Shown here piece by piece: positions 1 to 10,800 of a stretch of DNA of 38,177 nt (positions are counted from its first letter, which is position 1; every line of letters begins with the position of its first letter). Origin of the DNA: a virus; IMG/VR virus record IMGVR_UViG_3300036820_000626, positions 1-38,177 of that record; one strand, 5' to 3'. The notes below the pieces were generated by a model that ran no database searches, was not told the DNA's origin, and saw only the letters and a list, made by a program, of their open reading frames with translations. The translations under genes and the position numbers were made by a program.

Positions 1-1260
1 ATGCGTGAAGTCTCTGTAAACCTCAAATGCAAGCTGAAGGTCGCTGGCAAGTGGACTTTTGTTCCCGTCGTCCGTCGCGGAGAATCCTTCGCCAACGGCC
101 TCGTGCTGGTGCAGGGAAGGCCGGCGAAGCCGGAGGGTGGCACCTACTACATCGAGTGGCATGAGGGCGGCAAGCGCCTGCAGCGGCCCGTAGGATCGAA
201 CTGGCGAGCTGCTATCGACGGGCTGCGCACCCAGAAGCACGTTCTGGCACTCCGCGCCGCCGGCGCGCCTGTCGAAGACGCGCCGCAAATCTCATCGACG
301 GGACTCCGGATAAAGACGGCGATCGACCGTTACCTCGAAGAATCAAAGGTCGCGCTTCGCAGGAAAAGCCACTTGAAATACCGGAGCGCCCTGCGCGAGT
401 TCGCGGCTTTCACCACGCGCACCCTTGTCAAGTCCGTCCAGCGAGAGGACATCCTTGCCTTCCTGCGCAGTGAGGTCGAACGGGGCAACGATCCCTCCAC
501 GGCGAAGGACAAGGCCGTCGTGGCGCTCGCTGTAATGCGCCAGTTCGGCGCCGAGATCCAGATGCGCCGCGGCGACTGGCCGCGCCTGGTGGAGCGCCAG
601 CCGGACACCTACCGTCCCGACGTTCTGGGAAAACTGTTTGCGGCTGCGGATCGGGAAGAGTACGAACTCTTTCAGACGTTCATGGGCACCGGCTTTCGCG
701 AACAGGAGATTGGCTTTCTGTGGTGGGATGATTTCGACTCCGACGCCGGCACGCTCCGCGTGCGGAAGAAACCGGAAGCCGGCTTCCGGCCGAAAAACTA
801 CCAGGAGCGGACGGTCCCCATCGTCCCGGACCTCGCGCAGATGCTTGCTCATCGCCACGGGCGCATGACCGACGCCCGTTTTATCTTCCCCACCAGCGAC
901 TTTCTGAAGGCCCAGGGAAAGGCCGGCGGGATGCGAGATCGTCACATGCTGGATCGATTAAAGCGGCTGGCGCACCGGGCCGGCCTGAACTGTGGCCAAT
1001 GTCACGCGATCGCTCAGAAGCGTGAGGTAACCTGTCGAACCCATCCGGTTTGTCGGCAGTTCGGGTTGCACCGGTTCCGGCACACTTACGCCACCCGCCT
1101 GCTGCACGACGGCATAGACTTGCTGAGCGTCCAGAAGCTCCTCGGCCACAAGGATCTGGAGAGCACAAGGAAATACGTCCGCGCACTCGACGAGCGAGCT
1201 CTCGGCCATCGGGTAAGCGCGACCAGTTTATCCTCTATGCTTGACCCAAAGCGTATCTGA
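1..1260 (+). CDS. Tyrosine recombinase (phage integrase) with four-cysteine insertion
   Basis: Site-specific recombinase that would integrate and excise the element. The catalytic set is visible: Arg233 (GFREQE), likely Lys265 in the beta hairpin, His357 and Arg360 (HRFRH), His383 (LLGHKD) and the nucleophile Tyr392 (RKYV). An N-terminal YYIEWHEGG segment (about 49-57) and a SAM-like core-binding domain (about 105-190) precede the catalytic domain. Between the Lys hairpin and the His/Arg box sits an insertion with Cys331, Cys334, Cys345 and Cys351, arranged like a zinc site and ending in THPVC. I have seen this layout in Acidobacteriota integrases (recollection, not a search). The ATG is the first base of the window, so an upstream start cannot be excluded, but the N-terminus looks complete. 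It is encoded opposite to the virion operon, as usual for an integrase at a prophage edge. Confidence 0.95.
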   Translation: MREVSVNLKCKLKVAGKWTFVPVVRRGESFANGLVLVQGRPAKPEGGTYYIEWHEGGKRLQRPVGSNWRAAIDGLRTQKHVLALRAAGAPVEDAPQISSTGLRIKTAIDRYLEESKVALRRKSHLKYRSALREFAAFTTRTLVKSVQREDILAFLRSEVERGNDPSTAKDKAVVALAVMRQFGAEIQMRRGDWPRLVERQPDTYRPDVLGKLFAAADREEYELFQTFMGTGFREQEIGFLWWDDFDSDAGTLRVRKKPEAGFRPKNYQERTVPIVPDLAQMLAHRHGRMTDARFIFPTSDFLKAQGKAGGMRDRHMLDRLKRLAHRAGLNCGQCHAIAQKREVTCRTHPVCRQFGLHRFRHTYATRLLHDGIDLLSVQKLLGHKDLESTRKYVRALDERALGHRVSATSLSSMLDPKRI

Positions 1261-1266
1261 GTCGCC

Positions 1267-1333
1267 AACGGTTAACGTTAGAATTTGCTTGATCCAGAGA
1301 ATATGGTATACGCTTAAATACAGAACGGTTAAC
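1267..1333. repeat. Pair of direct repeats AACGGTTAAC downstream of the integrase
   Basis: AACGGTTAAC occurs at 1267-1276 and again at 1324-1333, in direct orientation 57 bases apart, in the short noncoding stretch between the integrase stop and the next gene. Each copy contains the palindrome GTTAAC. A related GCGGTTGA follows close after the second copy. The location fits integrase arm-type sites, a regulator operator or part of an attachment region; the sequence alone does not decide which. Confidence 0.5.
1285..1312 (+). promoter_or_regulatory. Weak candidate sigma70-type promoter
   Basis: TTGCTT (1285-1290) and TATACG (1307-1312) are 16 bases apart and point toward the small gene at 1392. 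The segment is AT-richer than its surroundings and lies between the two AACGGTTAAC copies, so those copies could act as operators. The match to consensus is poor and this is a guess from pattern alone. Confidence 0.25.
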
Positions 1334-1391
1334 CCGGAGCGGTTGAGCCACCACGGCCAACCCGCATCCCGGTTAGCACATCAAGGTGGTC

Positions 1392-1826
1392 ATGGTTGTA
1401 GCTCAAGATATCGACCTGGAATCTTTACGGGACGCGACTCGTCACCAGCTTGAGAAGACGAGGCAGCAGTTGGCGCAACTCGAAAGAGCCTACGCAGCGC
1501 TCAATCCCGAATCCGATCCGAAGGCCGGTCGATACGCTCGGCTTCGCATCTGGATGGCCGTCCGCGAATACCTCCGCGAAGTTGGCAAAGCGAGCGTCAC
1601 CGATATCCTCGACGCTCTGGATCGTGGCGGCGCGCGCCTCGGCAAATACCCGCTGCGCACAGTCCGCATCGCCCTGAACTCTCCATACATGAAGAACACC
1701 TTCCGCATCGAGACGGTGGGGAATGATGATGTGGTAAGCCTCAAGGGCGAAGGCCCTCCAGGACGATCTCACGACGGCGCGAGGGCGGGACCTGGTTCTG
1801 GTAGCAAGCGTCCACAGAAAGCATGA
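1392..1826 (+). CDS. Small winged-helix-like protein, putative regulator
   Basis: About 144 residues. The ATG at 1392 is preceded by AAGGTGG at the right distance, so it is preferred over the GTG six bases upstream. The N-terminus is a charged helix or coiled coil (about 5-38). The middle (about 50-115) has the pattern of a winged helix or HARE-type helix-turn-helix: a helix (VREYLREVG), then ASVTDILDALDRGG, then a third helix and a beta wing ending in DDVVSL. The last 25 residues are Gly/Pro/Ser-rich, look disordered, and overlap the 3' end of the opposing gene. It follows the integrase on the same strand and may control lysogeny or excision; that role is inferred. No precise family was recognised. 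Confidence 0.7.
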   Translation: MVVAQDIDLESLRDATRHQLEKTRQQLAQLERAYAALNPESDPKAGRYARLRIWMAVREYLREVGKASVTDILDALDRGGARLGKYPLRTVRIALNSPYMKNTFRIETVGNDDVVSLKGEGPPGRSHDGARAGPGSGSKRPQKA

Positions 1827-2079
1827 TCAGTTCCAGGAGCGTCTCCGAGTCGAGACGGTCCGGGTCGATAGCCTCCACGGCTTCCTCGAGTGCCATCTGC
1901 GTACCGCCCTCAAAAAAATACAAATTCCCCTCGCGTCGTACGAGTCGCAGCCCTTCGTACATCTCAAGATCACAAAGGTGATCGGCTATTTCATAGCTAC
2001 AGAAGGGGTCAAGGCCTATCTCATCATTGACGGAGACGCGTCTTTCCGGCTCCGCACGGTACACAACAGTCCGTGTCAC
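1741..2079 (-). CDS. Small acidic hypothetical protein
   Basis: 112 residues starting at GTG, with only a weak ribosome binding site. The protein is acidic with natural-looking composition: an FFEGG beta turn near residue 58, then helices containing ALEEAVEAIDPD and LLELIMLSVDAC, and an Arg-rich end. No family was recognised. It converges on the winged-helix gene and their 3' ends overlap by 86 bases. It points the same way as the terminase but is separated from it by the opposing ribbon-helix-helix gene, so it probably has its own transcript. Confidence 0.55.
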   Translation of the reverse strand: MTRTVVYRAEPERRVSVNDEIGLDPFCSYEIADHLCDLEMYEGLRLVRREGNLYFFEGGTQMALEEAVEAIDPDRLDSETLLELIMLSVDACYQNQVPPSRRREIVLEGLRP

Positions 2080-2167
2080 TGATAGTAGCTTTCCGGGCAG
2101 CCAGCCCGTGGGAAGCTCGCTGCGTCTAAGGGGGATTTATCATCAGGATACCTCTCCCGGACTTCGA

Positions 2168-2236
2168 ATGCCCAACTATTTTTGTGCCGATTGTGGGCTG
2201 AAGTGGCCCATCTTCGCGTCCGTACGATTTCCCTGA
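2168..2236 (+). other. Possible 22-residue leader peptide coupled to the next gene
   Basis: A short reading frame MPNYFCADCGLKWPIF... ends in TGA, and that TGA overlaps the ATG of the ribbon-helix-helix gene (TGATG). The downstream gene lacks a clear ribosome binding site, so translational coupling would explain its expression. The peptide has a CxxC pair. The leader itself has only a weak binding site and could be chance. Confidence 0.2.
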
Positions 2237-2466
2237 TGGCCAAACGACGGGTACACATGAGCTTGGCGGCGCCAATCCTCGACCGCCTGGACGAACTCGC
2301 ACAGCGGTTTGGGTGGGACCGGAGCGGTGCCGCAAGCTATTGCATCTCTCGCGTCTACGAGGAGGAGGGACAGCGGCCAGCGAAGCCGCAGCGATCAGGC
2401 GCACGCACTAGTAAGGACGCCGCGGGCCCGGGCGGCCGAGCCGGGAAGCCTTTGAGCGGCCAATGA
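2236..2466 (+). CDS. Ribbon-helix-helix (CopG/Arc-like) DNA-binding protein
   Basis: 76 residues from the ATG at 2236. The short beta strand RRVHMSL (about 4-10), followed by helix PILDRLDELAQRFG, a turn WDRSGA, and helix ASYCISRVYEEE, is the classic ribbon-helix-helix layout. Such proteins bind operators as dimers, with the strand pair in the major groove. The C-terminal 28 residues are basic and low in complexity. No good ribosome binding site precedes it; the start sits in a TGATG overlap with a 22-codon frame. Its 3' end overlaps the end of the large terminase gene, encoded on the other strand, by 59 bases. It is probably a phage regulator or antitoxin-like repressor, but no toxin partner is adjacent. 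Confidence 0.7.
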   Translation: MAKRRVHMSLAAPILDRLDELAQRFGWDRSGAASYCISRVYEEEGQRPAKPQRSGARTSKDAAGPGGRAGKPLSGQ

Positions 2467-4138
2467 ACACCGGCTGTTGTTCTTCCCGTTCCTGGATCTC
2501 CAACTGCTTGATCGAAATCATCGCGTTGGTCGGGTCGAGCGTCTCCAGTATCTCCTGCACCTTTTCCTCTCGCGGCTTGACAGCTACGGTCTGCCACGTC
2601 ATCACCGCATATCTCAGGGAGTCGGCGACATCATCCAGCGGATCGCCGGCCACTTTCAGGATGTCGTCGAATTTCTTCGGATCCCGCACCCGGCTCATCA
2701 GCATATCGCGCGTCTTGCGGCAGTGATCCGCGATAATCAGTTCTCCGTCGCGGAGCATCTGATACATCAGCATCCAGCCGCTCTTGCGATCGTCGTTGGC
2801 GCGAATGAAGTTGAGCCCATAGGGGCTCAGAACGTCGTTCATCTGCTCGATGCGCGAGAATGGAACGTCCACATCGTTCACTGAGCCATCCTTGCGGAAG
2901 GCATCAGGAGAGACGGCCCACATCTGGAAGTTGCGCGGCAGTTCCGGGACCATCCCGTTTTCGAGAAACCAGCGGTTCAGCAGTTCGGCAGCATAGTCTC
3001 TGGCCGTGACGCCGGGCTCCGCAAACTCATCGAGCACCAGCAGGCGGCCGTTGGGGAAATCCTCTGTCGCCGGTAGACGCACCAGCAAGTGAGCCGCGGC
3101 CTGGGAAATGGTGAACCCGTAGTCGCCGCCCACCAGATGCGAATACCAATGCTTCACCTGCACGTCGGCGATAGGAAGGACCTGCCGCAGATCCGGGTGC
3201 TTCAGCACGAGCCGCCCGTTATCGTCCTGCTCAAACCCCCTGGTCTCCTCGTAGCAATCGAAGTACTGACCCTCCCACTGCTTCCAGCAGCCCGACAGCA
3301 GGACGGCTGCCGTCGCCGCGCTCTGCGTCTTGAGGTTGGCAATGTAATCGTTGCCGAGCAGGTTGTGGTCTGTGACTTTGCCGGCGATGAAGCAGACCGT
3401 CTTCTTTACCTCTGTGCCATCGTCCAGCTTGACCGAGACCGACTGCTTGTCGGAAGGCCACACCGCATCGTCATAGATGCGCCCCGTCTCGACCGCCATA
3501 TCTGGCGTGCAGTGAGGGCAATACCCACGCAGGAACAGCTTGAACAGGAAGTCGTGTCCTGAGCCGCCCGGGTTCGCAGTCAGGCGCATACGGAGCTTCA
3601 GCGTCTTGTCGGTGGAACGCAGGCGCGTGAGCATGTAGCGCACGCGAAATTCATTCTGGTGACCGGCTTCATCGAACCCGATGAAGGTATATTCCTGTCC
3701 CTGGTGTTTAAAAACATCCTTGTCCCGCGCCAGATAGGTGAAGGTGATTCTCGCGCCGCTCGGGAATTTCCAGATTTTAGGGTTGCCATCGACAAACTCG
3801 CCGCCGAGTGGCCGATAGAGCCGCTGCGACTTCATCACGATGTCGGCCAGTTCTGGATAGCTGGCGCGGAAAATCACGGCGTTCAGGTTCGGATTGTCGA
3901 TTTCGGCCGCCGCATCGACCAGCAGCGTCTCCGTCTTGAGGCTGCCTGCAGCGCCGCCGTACAGCAGGATGTCGGCTTCGCACTCGAGGGCCATGCGCTG
4001 AGGTTTCGATCGCACTTCCCAGATGCGCTTTTCGACCTTGCGCAGCAGAACCTCGTCGCGTTCGGAAAGCTCGCGCTTGAACTGTGAATCCGGGCGGCCG
4101 CTTTTGGCAACCGCTTCCCCTGCGACAACCGGGTTCAT
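2408..4138 (-). CDS. terL: Terminase large subunit (DNA packaging ATPase/nuclease)
   Basis: 576 residues, a normal length. It pumps DNA through the portal and cuts concatemers. The ATPase half shows a Walker A variant GGAAGSLKT (61-69) and Walker B with the catalytic pair FIGFDEAGH (Asp156, Glu157). The nuclease half has an RNase H-like acidic set: GGDYGF (Asp339) and, near the end, DPLDDVADS (Asp502, Asp503, Asp506). The region 205-240 contains CPHC and another Cys further on. The start ATG overlaps the small-subunit stop as ATGA, so the two are translationally coupled. It is the last gene of the long minus-strand operon, an unusual place, since terminases usually lead the packaging genes. 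Confidence 0.95.
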   Translation of the reverse strand: MNPVVAGEAVAKSGRPDSQFKRELSERDEVLLRKVEKRIWEVRSKPQRMALECEADILLYGGAAGSLKTETLLVDAAAEIDNPNLNAVIFRASYPELADIVMKSQRLYRPLGGEFVDGNPKIWKFPSGARITFTYLARDKDVFKHQGQEYTFIGFDEAGHQNEFRVRYMLTRLRSTDKTLKLRMRLTANPGGSGHDFLFKLFLRGYCPHCTPDMAVETGRIYDDAVWPSDKQSVSVKLDDGTEVKKTVCFIAGKVTDHNLLGNDYIANLKTQSAATAAVLLSGCWKQWEGQYFDCYEETRGFEQDDNGRLVLKHPDLRQVLPIADVQVKHWYSHLVGGDYGFTISQAAAHLLVRLPATEDFPNGRLLVLDEFAEPGVTARDYAAELLNRWFLENGMVPELPRNFQMWAVSPDAFRKDGSVNDVDVPFSRIEQMNDVLSPYGLNFIRANDDRKSGWMLMYQMLRDGELIIADHCRKTRDMLMSRVRDPKKFDDILKVAGDPLDDVADSLRYAVMTWQTVAVKPREEKVQEILETLDPTNAMISIKQLEIQEREEQQPVFIGRSKASRLGRPGPRRPY

Positions 4139-4827
4139 CCTGCGGCCTCAGACTCCACAACAGGAGTTTCGCCCGGAAGAGCCGGCTGCTGCCGCGCCAG
4201 TTTCCACGCTGGCTGATACAGGAAAACGTTCGTCGGCGCCGGCGGCTTCGATTCGCTCGGTTTCAGCGGGAAGCCTGCCTTCCGCTTGTAAGTCAGATCG
4301 ATCGCGCGAATGAGGTCTGCATCCTCGATAGGCGCAGCCCCTTCAAGGGACTTCTCGAACTTGTCAGACTTATTCAGTTTGATGGTCGGCTTTCCCCTGC
4401 CGCTCGGCGGGGGCACAATTTCAATGGACACCCCGCCGTCCTGCAGTTCCCGGGTATCCCGGGTCAGCATCTCGCCACGGGTGCGCCGCCGCGTACGAAT
4501 CAGTTCCGCCAGTCTGCCATCAGCCTCGTCAAGGGTTAGCAGGAGCGCCCGTGCGGACGTTTCCGCAGCCCGATCACGCATCTTCTCAAGGATCAGGCGA
4601 TTCTGATCCCTGATCTCCCGGTGCTTCATCAGACGCGAAGCGCCCGTATGCGGATTTTTGTCATCAGGCCAGACCGAACGGAACGCCTCTGCCTGATTGC
4701 CCGTCTCGCAGTAGTTCTGGCAAAACAGGAGTTCCTCGGCGGTGAGAGGTTTCTGCACCGCAACGCGAGCCATCTTGTCTTTCGCGCCCTTTGGCCGTCC
4801 GGTCGGCTTTTTCTTATTGCGCGGCAT
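4135..4827 (-). CDS. terS: Terminase small subunit
   Basis: 230 residues. The N-terminus is basic (RNKKK, GRPKGAKDK). It is followed by a helix-turn-helix typical of small terminases: LTAEELLFCQNYCETGNQAEAF (about 28-49) and a second helix GASRLMKHREIRDQ. A long helical segment (about 70-115) probably oligomerises. The remainder is a basic, Pro-rich tail of about 100 residues that is longer than usual. It recognises the packaging site and hands DNA to the large subunit. It overlaps the 3' end of the giant gene by 14 bases and the large-subunit start by 4. Confidence 0.85.
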   Translation of the reverse strand: MPRNKKKPTGRPKGAKDKMARVAVQKPLTAEELLFCQNYCETGNQAEAFRSVWPDDKNPHTGASRLMKHREIRDQNRLILEKMRDRAAETSARALLLTLDEADGRLAELIRTRRRTRGEMLTRDTRELQDGGVSIEIVPPPSGRGKPTIKLNKSDKFEKSLEGAAPIEDADLIRAIDLTYKRKAGFPLKPSESKPPAPTNVFLYQPAWKLARQQPALPGETPVVESEAAG

Positions 4828-7800
4828 CGGCTTCCCGAACCGCCAGGGGATTACGCCGCAGCAGCGAATAACGCTTCTCCTGGAGCAGCAGCCCCAGAAT
4901 CCGGCGTTCTTCAGGGGTAGCGTAGTTCTCGAATGTATCCCGAGCCTGCAGGTAGGTCAGCTTATTGAACAGTCGTTTCAATTCCGGCTCTCGGGCCTTG
5001 GTGCGCGCCTGGAAGCCAGCGGCCGTGTGTGACCCCAGGAGAGCCTGGCGCTGCTTGAAAGATTGTTCGATCTGCTGCTCGGTGCGCGGTATCTCCTGCT
5101 CCTGCGCAAGTGTGAGCATGTGCCGCTCGGCGCGAGAGAGACCCATCTCGTACGGCGCATTCGAGAAGCCTGCGCCGGTCAGCAGCCGCTGTGCAAGGGG
5201 CTGGCCTTCTCTGCCGCCGCGCAGTATGTTCCCCACGCCAATAGGAGAGCCGACGATGTGCTCCGCGTCGTCCAACCGCTGCTTCCAGAAAGGGTCCTCT
5301 GGATTGTGGATCATCGCGTGGCGGAAGTCCTCGTTCTCTAACACGTCGGCGAAGCCACGGACGAGGTCTGATTCCTTGCCCTGGAGGTAGTTAGTCGCAC
5401 CGTTGTACCAGAGCGACATAGCGTCCTTCATCACGATGGCGGGCAGCACAACGCGGCGGGGTCGGTTGTATTGGTCATATCCGCCGATCCGCGCAGCGAC
5501 GTAATCCTCGGGATCCTGCGGATTTTCGCCCGTGAGCAGCTTCTGCAGCAGGATGTTGCCGAGCACGAAGGTGCCTACCAGGCCCAGCAGCTTCGCCATA
5601 TCCGGATGCAGCCGCGGCATGGCTTTTGTGCTCGAAAACTCCGGACCCCATTTCGTATCCGAGTTGAACTGCTGGTTCAGATACTTCATGGACTCCAGGA
5701 TCTCCGCCGCCTGCCCGGTGAACGCCCGGCCGACCAGCCGGATGTTGCCAGCAAACCACGTGAAAGCCCGGAAGGCGAGCTGTACGATGGCCTTGAATGT
5801 GTTGTGCCAGAAAAACTTGTCCCAATTCATCTGGCCAAACACGTCCTCGACAGAGTCCCAGGTTTGCCGCGCCAGCCGAGGAACGGTCGTCTGGCCAGTG
5901 CCGAGATCTGCGTTGCGATCGGCGATGCGCTCAGACAGTTCCCGCACGAACCCAGCGAATTTGACCCGGGGGATGTAGTACTCGAATAGCGGCGTCATCA
6001 GGAACTGGTTCAACGCCGGTGCCGTGTGGAACAGCGCAGCGACGGCACGCTTCTCCGCGATCGCCTGCCGGAATGCTTCGAGCGAATGCAGCCGCTCGTC
6101 TGGGTGCAGGGCCAACTTTGCGCCGCCCGTGAACGCGGCATCGATCAGGCGATTAAGCCCCGGAAACTCGTTCAGCAGGTCCTGGCCACGGCTGCTGCGG
6201 ACAAAGCCCTGTGGATCGGAGACGTAGCGCACCAGCGATGTTCCCATCCGGTAATCAAGCACCGGAGCGGCTGGCGTCTTCGCAATTTCCTTCAGAGCGC
6301 GGCCGGCAAGCACCGCGTCCATCTCCCGCGCGGCGCGGCTCATCATCGAGAGTCCCAGGCCAGCCTGAGACGCGATCGACGAGACGCTGGTCGTGAGAGC
6401 GTGGAACGGGGAAAATCCGAGCCTGAAAGCCGTAAGTTGGTTCTTCGCCCACATCAGGCCGCGCCCAATGACGTTAGCCCGAATCCAGTCCTTCGACAGG
6501 AAGTGATTTAGCGCGAGTGCGTAATCCTTCCGCAAATACCATTTCCCCGCTTCGACCATCCCCTCGCCGGACGCCGCCGGGAACCGTACATCCCCAATGC
6601 GGTCCTCGACCTGCTCAAAGCCGTCCGGTGCGGTGCGCCCCTTAGGGATGAACACTCGTGCGCCGTCGTCCAGTGCATCGCGCCAAATCTGCATGGCGGT
6701 GATGTACCGATAGTGGTCCGCCTGCGTCCGCTCGAACATCCGAATCGGGTTGTAGGACCACGGAACGCCTCCGCGCTCGATGCCTTCGGCCATCGTGGGG
6801 AGCGTCTGCATCTTCAGAAAGCGCTTCGAACCCGCCAGCGGCCCCCGTCCCACGCCAGACGGTCCCGCCGGCACCGGCGCCGCAGCCTGCGCTTCCGCAC
6901 CCTCCTTTTGTGGGGGCACCTTCCAGATACGCCCAAAATAGTCCTTCTTGTAAGTGAGTGCGCCTTCGGAGATTTCCTGCAGGTGCTCGATCGCCGACTT
7001 CTGCGGCTTCTCCTTCGCCGGCAGGTCCCGCAGCAGATCCTGATACTCCGGATCGGTGCGAATGATATCCAGAAAGTCCTTCTCGCTCACGCCATCCGGC
7101 TGCCGCAACTTCGCGCGCTCGTGCAGGTCGAAGAAGGCCCGTTTGCCTTCAACCGACAGACGCCGCCAGGTGCTCGCCACCGGCTCGCGCATGTTGAGTG
7201 CCTGCACGTTCACGACGGCACGGTAAGTCTCATCCGATGCCCGCCGCATGAACTTGGCGAGCTTGTCCAGCTCCGGCGTGGGCTGCGCCTCGCCAAGAGA
7301 GATGCGATCGCCGATGGCCACCTGCTCTGCCTGAGTGAGATTCCCAACGGCTTTCCGAAAGCCATTGAGGATCTGCTCAAGGATAAAGGCCCGTTTCTCC
7401 CGCTCGCCGAGAGCTGACATGATATTGTCGAGGGCGCGCGGATCGATGAGAGACCTCGGCACCACCATGCCGCGGAGTTCGTCGAGGACAGCGTCGAGGT
7501 TCCTGCCGAGCTTCTCCAGCAAGGGCTTTACCTCCACGCCGTATTCGTGTACCAGCACCTTGCCGACAGCCTGTGCCGCGAGATCCAGGCCGAAAGCCGA
7601 AGCGCGGAGCGTCGTCCCGCCATGCGGCTTCGGGTTCGACTTCTCAATCTGGTCGGCCTGCGCGTCGACATCGTCAACGGCTTCGGCTTCGCCCGGATCC
7701 TCGTCGTCGCTGTCCTCCAGCAGGTCATCTTCGGGGTCATCTTTCACTTCAGCGGAGACAGCCTGCGCCATAGCGTTCTCCACATCGGAGCGCATCCCGA

Positions 7801-10800
7801 GCCGCTTCTCGACTTCTTCCAGTTCCTTGTGCACCTTGTCGAGCTGCGCCTGTTCGGGGAAGTCCACGCGCTCTGCAAGCTCCTGCAGCTTGCGGGCTTT
7901 TTCGCGTACCCGAGGCAGTTCCAGCTGTATCTCTTCGAGGTTATCGGGGACATCGCGGAGGCGGGACTCGATTGACCGCCCGAGCGAGACCATGGAGCGG
8001 CTCGGCACCGTGAAGTAACCGTTGGAATACTCGGGGGTGTAATCCATCCCGGAAAGGTTCCTGGCCTCCTCCGGGTTCAGGGAACGCACTTCGACAGCGA
8101 TGCCAATGCCGTTCCACGTGAGATGGAAGTTGCCCGGCGGGACCTCCATCGCGTCCAAATGCTCATAGAGTGACTTGCGATCGGCGAAAGTCTTGCCATC
8201 CACCTGGACGTGGATGCCCTTGCCGTCTTCTCCCTGCGCAGCTTTGATCTTGTCGAGGGCCTGGGACAACTTTTGGACATCGCCCTCGTACTTCGCGGCG
8301 CGCATCGCCTCACGCTCGGCGTTCTGCCTGTTGGCGGTGCGCTGGCTCTCCCAACTGCGCCTGATGGCCTGCAGTTGCGACTTCTGCATCTGCAGATTGT
8401 ACTGGAGCTTCACATCTGGATTGCCCGACGCGGCGATCTTCATCTCTTCGAGCGAAAGCACCATCTCGCTGGCGATGTCCGACATGACGCGTTCTTTGCT
8501 GCGGCCGCTCATCACCTGGGAGATAAATTCGGCTTTACCCTGGAGGGTCTGCGCCATGTAGGCGTCAAAACTGCGCTCGGTGAGGTAGTTATAGATGCGG
8601 ACACTCGGGTTGAGATTACCCTGCCGCATGATGCGCCCATTGCGCTGCGCCAGGTCTCCCGGGCGCCACGTCAGATCGATGTGGTGGAGCGCCTTCAGCA
8701 GTCGCTGCGCGTTTGTACCGGCGCCCATTTTGAAGGTGGAACCGAGCAGGACCCGGACATCGCCGCGGTTCATGGCTGAGAACAACTCCTGCCGCTTCAT
8801 GCGCGTATCGTGTTCCCCGATGATGGCGATCTGCTCTTCGGGGATTCCGCGTCCCGCCAGCTTCGCCCGGATGTCCTTATAAAGGTTGACCGTCTCCCGG
8901 TCACTCTCCGGCTCCGTCGCGCGGTAAAGGTCCAGGAAAGCCATCTGTGTGGCCGGCCCCTCCAGGTTGTCTCTCCCCTCCCGCCATTCCTCGTACATCT
9001 TGTCGACGGCGAGATTGATCTTCGAATCTGCGTCGTCCGGCAGCGTGGGATCGATGAGCCGCATATCCGTTGCGGCTTTGCGGCCATCCGTGGTGATGGC
9101 CAGCATGTTGTCGTCTTTCGGCTCGACCTTGCCGCTGCGCACCGCCTCGGCCCGTTTCATCAGGCTTTTGACAAATTGCTCGAGACGTGGCGATGCGGGG
9201 ACGGGGACGACGATAGGCTTGCCCGTCTCCAGATCGGGTGTAGGAAGGTCCAGATCCTCGGCTGTCTTGATGTCCGCGAACGAGCGGAACATATTCATCA
9301 GCTCGGGAACGTTCTGGAACTGCGCGAATTTGGAGCGCGCCTTGTAGCTGCGCCCGTCGGCCGAAAGCTCCATGGCCGTAATGACGCTGCCAAAATTGGC
9401 CGCCCAGTCGTCGAAGAAACGGATGCCGGCTCGCTCCATCACGTCGGGCGCAACGTACTTGAACATGGTGTACAGTTCGGCCATGGTGTTCTGGATCGGC
9501 GTCCCGGTGGAGAAGATGACCCCGCGGCCGTTCCCGCGGTCCTGCAGATACTCGGTTTTCATCTTCAGCCGCAGTGCGCTTTTGGCCTTCGCCTGCTGCA
9601 GCCCCGCGACCCGCGTCATCTTTGTGTAGAACGAGAGGTTCTTGTACATGTGAGCCTCATCCACAAAGAGCGCGTCCACGCCCGTGTCGTCGAAGTAGAT
9701 GGCCCTGTCTGCCTTCAGATCGGCCAATTTCTTCAGCATGGCATCGAGCTTCGCCATCCCGGTCTCAAGCTGCTTGATGGTGCGCTTCTCGCCTTTCTCT
9801 GCCTTCAGCGCATCGACAGTTTCGCGCAGCTCCTGCTTCTGTTTCTGGATGGTCACCCGCTGCCGTTCCGGCGAAATATCCATTAGGTTGAACTGCGAAT
9901 GCGGCAGGATGATCGCATCGAAATCGCCGGTGGCGATGCGGGACATGATGCGCTGCCGGTTCTTCGCGTCGAAGTCCTTCTCCGTCGGCACGAGCAGATT
10001 AGCGGCCGGGTAAAGATGCAGGAACTCCTTTCGGAACTGCTCGACAATATGGTTGGGAACCGTAACCATCGGCTTTTTAAAGGTGCCGACGCGACGCCCC
10101 TCCATGATGGACGCCGCCATCTCAAAGGTTTTGCCAGCGCCCACCTCATGCGCAAGGAGAGCCCGGCCTTCCTGCAGAACGCGCCACACAGCATTGAGTT
10201 GGTGGGCCTTCAGCGTGATCGATGGGTTCATGCCGGGGAAGGTCAGGTGCGACCCGTCGTATTCCACCTGCGCCAGATTGTTGTAAGCGTCGTTGTAAAG
10301 CCGCTGGAGTTCGGGCTTCCAATCGGAGCGAGCGGACCACTTCTGGAACTGCTGCCGAATCTTCTCCTGCGCTGCCTGCGCCGCCGTCGTGGCGTCCGCG
10401 TTCAGGATGGAATTGCCAGCCAAATCGGTATCGTAGACCGTTGCCTGCTTCTGGTTCAACGTCAGTTCGAGCAGAGTTGAAGCATCCACGCGCGGAGTTC
10501 CGTATTCCCCCTGTGTCTCAGCGGTACGCTGTGCGACCGTCACCTTCCAGTTTCCCATCAGGTATTTAACTTCGCCGCCGGTCCGGAACACGTCCCGCAT
10601 GAAATCCCGAATCGCGTCTGTCGGGATCCACGTCGAGCCCAGGCGTACGGCCAGCGATGAGCGGGGGTCGTCGCCTATCTCAATGTCGGCCGGAATGACT
10701 TTTTCGAGAGCTGCGACATTCGGAGCGTACTCCTTCACGCCCTGCGCAACGGCCTTCTTCGCGTCGCGGAGCTTGTCGCGGACATACCCTGAGAGATAGG

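Noticed and set aside
7335-8018. Ser/Arg-rich plus-strand frame of 227 codons
   Set aside because: Shadow of the acidic coiled-coil region of the giant protein; Glu/Asp codons read backward give Ser-rich sequence.
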